DNA from: Atopobiaceae bacterium
Lineage (GTDB): Bacteria; Actinomycetota; Coriobacteriia; Coriobacteriales; Atopobiaceae
Direction: 5' to 3'
Assembly: GCA_022482785.1 (NCBI GenBank)
Contig: JAKVON010000010.1
Location: 1 to 64,000, forward strand
DNA length: 64,000 nt
Within the stretch, counting starts at the first letter, position 1; each line of letters begins with the position of its first letter. Below are positions 56,051 through 64,000 of the stretch, one piece after another. A program made the position numbers and the translations under genes. The notes below the pieces were generated by a model. That model was not told the DNA's origin and ran no database searches. It was given only the letters and a program-made list of their open reading frames with translations.

Positions 56051-58747
56051 CTACTTGGCCTCGGCCCAGGTCTTGCCCCACGAGACCTCGGCGATGAGTG
56101 GCACCTTGAGCTCGACCACGCCCTCCATCGTCTCCTTGACCAGCGAGGAGAGTGCCTCGATCTCGCCTTCCGGCGCCTCGAAGTCGAGCTCGTCGTGGAT
56201 CTGCATGATGAGCGTGGAGGCGAGGCCCTCCTCGGCGAGGCGCTCCTCGACCCGGATCATCGCGAGCTTGATGATGTCGGCAGCCGAGCCCTGCATGGGA
56301 TGGTTCATCGCCGTGCGCTCGCCGAAGGCCGCGAGCTGCCGGTTCCTCGCGGCGAGCTCGGGGATGCGCCGCTTGCGGCCGTACATGGTGACCGCGCAGA
56401 GGCTCCTCTTCGCCTCGGCGACGAGCCGGTCGAGATAGGAGCGCACGTCCGGGTAGGCGGCGAAGTAGCGATCGATCATCTCCTGGGCCTCGCCCCGGCT
56501 GATCTTGAGGCTCTGCGAGAGGCCGTAGGCCTGCTGGCCGTAGACGATGCCGAAGTTGACCGCCTTCGCGCGGCTCCTCAGCGCCGGCGTCACCTCGGAG
56601 ACGGGCACGCCGAAGACGCGCGCGGCGGTCGCGGCATGGAAGTCGGCGCCCGAGTTGAAGGCCTCGACGAGGTGCTCGTCGCCCGAGAGGTGCGCGAGCA
56701 GGCGCAGCTCGATCTGGGAGTAGTCGCAGGCGAGGAAGACGTTCCCCTCGCCCACGCCGAAGGCCTGGCGCACGCGCCTGCCCAGCTCGGAGCGCACGGG
56801 GATGTTCTGCAGGTTGGGGTTCGAGCTCGAGAGGCGGCCCGTGGCGGCGACCGTCTGGTTGAGGGTGGTGTGGATGCGGCCGTCCGTGGCGACGAGCTGC
56901 GGCAGCGCATCGAGGTAGGTCGACTTGATCTTGGCCTTCTCGCGGTATTCGAGCACGTCGGCCACCACGGAGTTGCTGAGGGCGAGGTCGTCCAGGACCT
57001 TCGCGTTGGTGGAGTAGAAGCCGCGGCTCGTCTTCTTGAGCCCTGCCGTGGGAAGCCCCATCACGTCGAAGAGCACGTGCGAGAGCTGCATGGGAGAGTC
57101 GATGTTGAAGTCCTCGCCCGCGGCCTCGTGGATGCGGGCGGCCACGGCCTCGATGTCGGCCCCCAGGCCGAGGCTCTGCTCGGCCAGGATGGACGGGTCG
57201 ACGTACATGCCGGCGCGCTCGATGGCGAGCAGCACCCCCACCAGCGGCATCTCTATCTCGTGGAAGCAGGAGGCCGAGCCGTCGGACTCGAGGCGCGCGG
57301 CGAGCACGGGCCGCAGGAGCCGGCACGCGACGGCGTCGATGGCAGCCTCGGGAACGTCCTCGCTGGGCTCGGGGAGGGCCTGCTCGAGGTATTGCCCCTG
57401 CTCGGCCAGCTCGCGGGCCTCGAAGGCGTTCTTGGAGGAGTCGAGGAGGTAGCCTGCCACGGCGACGTCGAAGATGCGCCCCGGGTCGAGGTCTGACGGC
57501 TCGATGCGGGCCGGCAGCGCGGAGTCGGCGGGGCAGACGGTGCGCACGAGGCCCTTGACGTCGTCGGCCGCGACGCGCCCGCCGCGGACGAGGCGCTCGA
57601 GCACGGCGTCGGCCGCATCGTCGTCGAAGCGCAGCAGGCCGCCCTCGCACGAGACCCAGAGGCGGTGGCCCGACCCCATGCCCGGCAGGACGTCCTCCTC
57701 GCCGTCGTCGTAGTCGACGCCCAGCCACTCGCCCGACCCGACGGCCGCGTCGAGCGCCGCCTGCGCGGCGGTGCCCGCGAGAGGCGCGGCGACGCTCACG
57801 GGTGCGACCGATGAGGCGGCGACGCCGCCGCTGCCCTCCCCCAGCGCAAGCACGCGCGCCATGAGGCCGGTGAAGCCGAGCCGCGAGAACTCCTGCCGCA
57901 CCAGCGCGGGGTCCCAGGTGGGGAACTTGGCGCTCGCGAGCTCGAAGTCGAGCGGGGCATCCGTGCGGATCGTGGCGATCTTGCGGCTGAGCAGGGCGTC
58001 TTCGGCGTGTGCGCGGAGGTTCTCCCCCATCTTGCCCTTGACCTCGCCGGCATGGGCGATGACCTCGTCGAGGGAGCCGTACCGCGTGATGAGGGCGGCC
58101 GCCTTCTTCGGCCCGATCCCCGGCACTCCGGGGATGTTGTCGGAGGTGTCGCCCTTGAGGCCGTAGAAGTCGGGCACGAGGGCGGGCGTGATGCCGTTGT
58201 ACAGGTCGAAGACCGTCTCGGGCGTCATGATCTGGACGTCGGAGAGGCCCTTCCTCGTGCCCACGATGTGGATGGAGTCCGTGGAGAGCTGGTACATGTC
58301 GCGATCGCCCGTGACGAGGTACATGAGGTAGCCCGCCTGCTCGCCCTGCTTGGCCAAGGTCCCCAGGATGTCGTCGCCCTCCCAGCCCTCGAGCTCGACC
58401 ACGGGCACGTCCATCGAGCGGAGCAGCTCCTTGACCATGGGGAACTGCTCGTGGAGCGCCGGGTCCATGGGCGGGCGTTGGGCCTTGTACTGGGGCAGCA
58501 TCTCCATGCGGACGCGCGGCTTGCCCTTGTCGAAGGCGCAGATGACGCCGTTCGGGGCGAAGGTCTCGACCATCTTCACGAACATCGAGGTGAAGCCGAA
58601 GACGGCGTTGGTGGGACGCCCGTCGGGCGACATCATCGTGGGGGGGATGGCGTGGAACGCGCGGTGCATGAGGGAGTTGCCGTCGACGACGGCGATCACC
58701 TTGCGAGGCGTGGCGGACTCTGGCTGTGTGCTGGCTGGCTCTGGCAT
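56051..58747 (-). CDS. polA: DNA polymerase I
   Basis: Repair and Okazaki-fragment polymerase; 898 residues. N-terminal 5' nuclease (about 20-300; VVDGNSLMHRAFHAI, GDRDMYQL, PGVPGIGPKKAAAL). The middle 3'-5' exonuclease-like region (about 340-500) lacks the usual DxE motif (it reads WLGVDYDDGEED), so proofreading is probably absent, as in many Gram-positives. C-terminal polymerase motifs A (FLACDYSQIELRLLAHLSGD), B (RSRAKAVNFGIVYGQQAYGL) and C (IMQIHDELDFEAP). Start at 58747; a TACAAT at 58780-58785 (reverse) may be the -10. Confidence 0.97.
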   Translation of the reverse strand: MPEPASTQPESATPRKVIAVVDGNSLMHRAFHAIPPTMMSPDGRPTNAVFGFTSMFVKMVETFAPNGVICAFDKGKPRVRMEMLPQYKAQRPPMDPALHEQFPMVKELLRSMDVPVVELEGWEGDDILGTLAKQGEQAGYLMYLVTGDRDMYQLSTDSIHIVGTRKGLSDVQIMTPETVFDLYNGITPALVPDFYGLKGDTSDNIPGVPGIGPKKAAALITRYGSLDEVIAHAGEVKGKMGENLRAHAEDALLSRKIATIRTDAPLDFELASAKFPTWDPALVRQEFSRLGFTGLMARVLALGEGSGGVAASSVAPVSVAAPLAGTAAQAALDAAVGSGEWLGVDYDDGEEDVLPGMGSGHRLWVSCEGGLLRFDDDAADAVLERLVRGGRVAADDVKGLVRTVCPADSALPARIEPSDLDPGRIFDVAVAGYLLDSSKNAFEARELAEQGQYLEQALPEPSEDVPEAAIDAVACRLLRPVLAARLESDGSASCFHEIEMPLVGVLLAIERAGMYVDPSILAEQSLGLGADIEAVAARIHEAAGEDFNIDSPMQLSHVLFDVMGLPTAGLKKTSRGFYSTNAKVLDDLALSNSVVADVLEYREKAKIKSTYLDALPQLVATDGRIHTTLNQTVAATGRLSSSNPNLQNIPVRSELGRRVRQAFGVGEGNVFLACDYSQIELRLLAHLSGDEHLVEAFNSGADFHAATAARVFGVPVSEVTPALRSRAKAVNFGIVYGQQAYGLSQSLKISRGEAQEMIDRYFAAYPDVRSYLDRLVAEAKRSLCAVTMYGRKRRIPELAARNRQLAAFGERTAMNHPMQGSAADIIKLAMIRVEERLAEEGLASTLIMQIHDELDFEAPEGEIEALSSLVKETMEGVVELKVPLIAEVSWGKTWAEAK

Positions 58748-58847
58748 GGGGCTCCCTTGGGCGAAGGCTTGTCGGTTCGATTGTAGCCGCTGGGATGGAC
58801 CGTTTCCCCACGGGAGGCCCCAGGGCCGCACGGGAGGATCGCGCAGG

Positions 58848-58869
58848 CTGGCCGGCAGCGCCCGGCCAG
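58848..58869 (-). terminator. GC-rich hairpin after barstar gene
   Basis: 8-bp perfect stem (CTGGCCGG/CCGGCCAG) 10 bp after the barstar stop. No T run. Confidence 0.45.
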
Positions 58870-58878
58870 TCCGCCGGC

Positions 58879-59163
58879 CTACCTCGTGCGGGGCCTCTCC
58901 ACGAACACCTCGAGCGAGGGGTTGGCCAGCGCCGAGCGCTCGAAGACGTGCGCGACGCGGCGCAGGTAGGCGGCCATCTCGTCGCCTTGGGGATGGGCGA
59001 GGTCGATCACGACGCGCGTGGGGCGGCTGACGTCGCCCAGGCAGTCGGCCAGGGCCGAGAGGTTGCGGCCGTAGTATCCCGGGAAGCCGAACTCGCGCTC
59101 GATCCACGCATGCACCGAGAACTCGGTCGCGAACTGCGATCCCCTCATCATGATCTCGCGCAT
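58879..59163 (-). CDS. Barstar-family ribonuclease inhibitor
   Basis: Predicted cytosolic inhibitor of the neighbouring barnase-like RNase; 94 residues. Barstar features: GFPGYYGRNLSALADCLGDV, which carries the inhibitory helix, and TRVVIDLAH. The Asp/Trp residues that contact barnase are only partly kept. It starts 9 bp after the RNase stop, the arrangement expected of a toxin-immunity operon. Confidence 0.87.
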   Translation of the reverse strand: MREIMMRGSQFATEFSVHAWIEREFGFPGYYGRNLSALADCLGDVSRPTRVVIDLAHPQGDEMAAYLRRVAHVFERSALANPSLEVFVERPRTR

Positions 59164-59172
59164 GGACGCCCC

Positions 59173-59669
59173 CTAGTAGAGTCGCTCGAACGTCTGGTAG
59201 TGGTCCCCGGTGTAGTAGACCAGGCCGTCGTTCGAGAAGATGATCCGCTCCGCCCCACGGTAGCCGCCCGCGTAGTCGATGTCGCATTCCGTCCACGTGC
59301 GGCCGCTCGCCTCGGGCAGCCTGCCGTCGTCGTTGTAGTACTCCGAGCCGCCGATCGACTTGCCGGGGCACACCTCGTCGAGGTTGCCCTCCGCGGAGTC
59401 CCAGCCGGCAGGCGCGCGCCTTGGTCTTCGAGATGTAGTTGGAAGGGCAGGTGGCCGTAGGCATGGATGTAGGCCGCGACCTCGTCCTTGTCGGTATAGG
59501 TGCCATCCTCCGAGACGGCGGCGGACGACGCGGCCTGCGAGGCGACCACGCTCGTCGCGTCCGGGCTCGTCGTCCGAGGGCCCCTCGAGGAGACGCCGAC
59601 GACGATCGCGGCGACCACGACCGCGACCGCCGCCACCTTGCGCACGAGCCTGTTTGCCGAGTTTCCCAT
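59173..59669 (-). CDS. Secreted barnase-like ribonuclease, two frameshifts
   Basis: Extracellular guanyl-specific RNase; corrected length 164 residues. An N-terminal hydrophobic segment (VRKVAAVAVVVAAIVVGVSS) acts as signal or anchor. A Ser/Ala/Thr-rich linker leads to the RNase domain: AYIHAYGHLPSNYISKTKAR, GWDSAEGNLDEVCPGKSIGG, SGRTWTECDIDY (catalytic Glu), GAERIIFSNDG (Arg) and TGDHYQTFERLY (His). These residues match barnase. Frame breaks at 59443 and 59410 are one-base insertions; without them the length is an exact multiple of three. All catalytic residues remain, so it is likely functional. Confidence 0.85.
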
Positions 59670-59738
59670 GCTCCGAGTATAGGCCGAGGGAGGCCCGCCG
59701 TTTGCGTCCGCCGGCCGCGGTATGCTTCGCTCGGAACG

Positions 59739-59752
59739 CGAACGCATGTTCT
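59739..59752. promoter_or_regulatory. LexA (SOS) box upstream of dinB
   Basis: CGAACGCATGTTCT matches the Gram-positive LexA/DinR consensus CGAACRNRYGTTYC at all but the last base. It lies 40 bp before the dinB start, next to a TATCAT that could be the -10. Confidence 0.75.
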
Positions 59753-59791
59753 ATCATGTCAGCGAGGGCACGTCGTCGGAGGGAGCAGGGA

Positions 59792-61137
59792 GTGGCACGA
59801 GGGCAGGACGGCCGCGTCTACGCATGCATCGACCTCAAGAGCTTCTACGCGAGCGTGGAGTGCGTCGATCGCGGGCTCGACCCCCTCGCGGCCAGGACTC
59901 GTCGTGGCAGACCCGACGCGCACCAAGAAGACCATCTGCCTCGCCATCACGCCCGCCATGAAGGCGCTCGGCATCCGCAACCGCTGCCGCCTGTTCGAGA
60001 TTCCCGAGGGCACGGACTTCGTCATCGCCCGTCCCCACATGAGGCGCTACATGGAGGTCTCCGCGAGCATCTATGCCATCTATCCTGCGCTACATAAGCC
60101 CCGACGACATCCACGTCTACTTCCGTCGACGAGTGCTTCATCGATCTCACGAGCTACGTCTCCCTCTACGGCAAGACCCCGCGCGAGCTCGCCGTCATGC
60201 TCATGGACGCCGTCCTCTCCGAGACGGGCATCTGCGCCACGGCGGGCATCGGGCACCAACCTCTTCCTCGCGAAGGTGGCGCTCGACGTCACCGCCAAGC
60301 ATGCGGCCGACCACATCGGCTGGCTCGACGAGGCCTCCTTCGCGCGGACCGTCCAGGACCCATCGCCCCATCACCGACATCTGGAACGTCGGGCCGGGCA
60401 TCGCGGAGCGCCTCGAGAGGTATGGCGTGCACGACCTCCGCGGGGTGTGCGCGCTCGACGAGGCGACGCTCTACCGCGAGTTCGGCGTCAACGCCGAGTA
60501 CCTCATCGACCACGCCCATGGCCGCGAGCCCTGCACCATCGCGCAGATCCATGCCTACGAGCCCCGCGGCCACTCCCTCATGAACGGGCAGGTGCTGGCC
60601 TGTGACTACACCTTCGACGAGGCCCTCGTGGTGCTCCGCGAGATGGCGGACCAGACGGCCCTCGACCTCGTCGACAAGCGCCTCGTGGCGGCCTCCGTCT
60701 CGCTCTGGGTGGGCTACGCGCGCGAGGGTCCTCCTGCCGGGAGGACCTTCGACGGCGGGCACGGCAGGCGCGTCGTCGCCGGCCCCCGGAGCGCGCGCGT
60801 CCCGGACCACACGGGGGCGACGCGCACGCTCGCGGAGCCCACCAACTCCCGGAGGCGGCTCGCCGCCGCCCTCGTGGGGCTCTGGCGCGAGACCACCCTG
60901 CCCGACCGTCCCATCCGCCGCATCAGCATCGGCGTCGGCCAGCTCGTGCCCGAGGAGTTCGCGACGAGCGGGTCCATCCTCGACATCGAGGCGGACGACG
61001 ACGAGCGCGCCGTCGCGGAGGCAGTCATCGCCGTGAAGGGGCGCTTCGGCAAGAACGCCCTGGTCCGCGGCATCAGCCTCACCGAGAAGGCCACGGCGCG
61101 CGAGCGCAACGAGCAGATAGGGGGCCATCGTGCCTGA
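59792..61137 (+). CDS. Y-family DNA polymerase (UmuC/DinB type), five frameshifts
   Basis: Translesion polymerase; corrected length 446 residues. Palm motifs ACIDLKSFYASVEC and VYSVDECFIDLTSY hold the catalytic acids; GIGTNLFLAKVALDVTAKHA and ITDIWNVGPGIAERLERYG (helix-hairpin-helix) follow, then the little-finger domain. Breaks at about 59896, 60084, 60121, 60251 and 60360 are each one inserted base, and removal of five bases gives a whole number of codons. The start is GTG at 59792 after GGAGGGAG. Preceded by an SOS box and followed by a yolD-like gene, which fits the UvrX/UmuC branch found in Gram-positives. Confidence 0.88.
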
Positions 61138-61474
61138 GCGTGGAGGAGAGGGCGCGCGCCGTGCCGACGGGGGCCCGCGCGCCGACAGGGCACAGCAGTT
61201 CATGCCCTTCGCCGCCCTGCGCGGCTACTACGACCTGGTCCGCGAGCGCGAGCGCGTGGTCGAGCCGCGCCACGAGCTCACCGACGAGCAGGCGGCCGCC
61301 CTGTCGCGGAGGATGCTGCGGGTGAGGAAGGGGCAGATGGTCGCCGTCACCCATTACGCGGGGGATGCCTACGTCACGACGCGGGGCCTCTGCACGGCCG
61401 TCGACCTCACGTTCCGCTCGATCACGGTGGTGAAGGAGCGCATCCTGTTCGACGACATCGTCGACGTGAGGTGA
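61130..61474 (+). CDS. YolD-like family protein
   Basis: 114 residues. The YolD-like core is QQFMPFAALRGYYDLVRERE and EPRHELTDEQAAALSRRM. In Bacillus, YolD-like proteins are encoded beside UmuC-type polymerases; the exact job is uncertain. The start is GTG at 61130, overlapping the polymerase stop by 8 bp, with GGGGG upstream. A GGCCGCG hairpin at 61476-61493 follows immediately. Confidence 0.85.
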   Translation: MPERGGEGARRADGGPRADRAQQFMPFAALRGYYDLVRERERVVEPRHELTDEQAAALSRRMLRVRKGQMVAVTHYAGDAYVTTRGLCTAVDLTFRSITVVKERILFDDIVDVR

Positions 61475-61626
61475 GGGCCGCGCCCGCGCGGCCGTGCGGC
61501 CCCGGCGTCAATATGGTCGTTCGCAAGCCTTAATTCCAGCGAAACAATCCGCGTATAGAGTGGGCAACGTAAAAGGCCGCCAACGCGGTTCCAAGGCATG
61601 CACGAGCGAAGAGAAAGCGGGTCTTC

Positions 61627-63717
<2,091 letters not shown>

Positions 63718-63739
63718 GAAGAATCGCGGCAGCACCTGC

Positions 63740-63769
63740 GAGGGGCCTCGGAGCAATCCGGGGCCCCTC
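63740..63769 (+). terminator. Terminator of glnN
   Basis: 12-bp stem with one wobble pair (63740-63751 with 63758-63769) and a 6-nt loop, 22 bp after the stop, followed by a pyrimidine-rich TCTCCTT. Confidence 0.75.
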
Positions 63770-63781
63770 TCCTTGACGGGA

Positions 63782-63876
63782 CACGTTTCGTACGCGAGTG
63801 CACGAGCGATTCATGCACTCGCGTACGAAACGTGCGAGAAAGGCCCCGTTTCCCTACCGAGTTCATGCACTCGCGG
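63782..63876. repeat. 21-bp perfect inverted repeat plus a direct repeat copy
   Basis: Arms 63782-63802 and 63814-63834 are perfectly complementary with an 11-nt loop. The 14-mer TTCATGCACTCGCG inside the right arm recurs at 63862-63875. Confidence 0.85.
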
Positions 63877-63904
63877 CAATTTGCGCGCAAGCCCCCGGCA
63901 GCCC

Positions 63905-64000
63905 TCAGATCACGTGCACGTCGTCGGTCGCGAACCGCACGAAGGCGTTCTCCCCCTCCGCGTAGATTCTCTTGTTCTTGGGGTTGAAGTCGGTGATCTT
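63905..64000 (-). CDS. C-terminal 31 residues of a protein, possibly an ABC transporter ATPase with TOBE domain
   Basis: The reverse strand encodes KITDFNPKNKRIYAEGE and ends VRFATDDVHVI before a TGA. A beta-rich end with DDVHVI resembles the TOBE domain of polyamine/iron importer ATPases (PotA type). The body of the gene is outside the window, so the assignment is tentative. Confidence 0.45.
   Translation of the reverse strand, partial: KITDFNPKNKRIYAEGENAFVRFATDDVHVI

Overview
The window is about 64 kb of chromosome from a high-GC (roughly two-thirds G+C by eye), anaerobic actinobacterium. The likely group is Coriobacteriia (Atopobiaceae/Coriobacteriaceae, for example Olsenella, Atopobium or Collinsella relatives). 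This is an inference from gene content: a type III glutamine synthetase, a gap-pgk-tpiA-gpmI-secG operon, rapZ-yvcK-whiA with an actinobacterial GAGR P-loop in RapZ, FeoAB, a GGGtGRT/IscU-like pair, and many GTG starts. No rRNA, CRISPR array, phage or insertion sequence was seen. One tRNA (Leu-GAG) is present.

Layout. 1-2.8 kb: a cut-off cation-efflux gene and a PAS/GAF/PP2C (SpoIIE-type) phosphatase. 2.9 kb: tRNA-Leu. 3.0-5.5 kb: feoAB iron uptake. 5.6-11.7 kb: oppABCDF peptide ABC transporter. 12.0-17.1 kb: glycolytic operon gap-pgk-tpiA-gpmI-secG with hairpins between several genes. 17.2-23.2 kb: rapZ-yvcK-whiA and uvrC, separated by an oppositely oriented ppk2. 23.4-25.6 kb: a FemAB-like/ATP-grasp fusion, probably for peptidoglycan cross-bridges. 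25.6-35.2 kb: nanE, a PHP histidinol-phosphatase and the complete his operon (hisZG fusion, D, C, B, H, A, F, IE) with an operator-like palindrome at its promoter and a large structured element inside it. 35.3-40.5 kb: murJ, ybaK, uvrA. 40.8-46.6 kb: a GGGtGRT/IscU-like pair, divergent from an Mrp-type ATPase and two FAD proteins. 46.7-53.0 kb: PTS IIB and IIA without a IIC, uvrB, a lytic transglycosylase, coaE, a zinc-ribbon protein and rpsA. 53.3-58.7 kb: a HAD phosphatase, rnhA, an Nramp transporter, a four-copy repeat and polA. 58.9-61.5 kb: a barnase/barstar pair and an SOS-type dinB-yolD pair. 61.6-64 kb: glnN and the end of a probable ABC transporter ATPase.

How the genes work together. 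All ten steps of histidine synthesis are encoded, including a PHP-type phosphatase that replaces the missing HisB phosphatase domain. UvrA, UvrB, UvrC, DNA polymerase I and a Y-family polymerase make the window rich in DNA repair. FeoAB, Nramp and the efflux gene handle metals, and the IscU-like/GGGtGRT/Mrp group suggests a poorly described iron-sulfur module. MurJ, the lytic transglycosylase and the Fem/ATP-grasp fusion serve the cell wall.

Quality warning. About 22 single-base frameshifts, nearly all insertions, interrupt otherwise intact genes (efflux gene, PP2C, oppF, oppD, oppA, gpmI, uvrC, hisF, barnase, dinB). Removing one base per site gives full-length proteins with a correct codon count. 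These look like sequencing or assembly errors, not gene decay. Coordinates below span the whole gene in each case.
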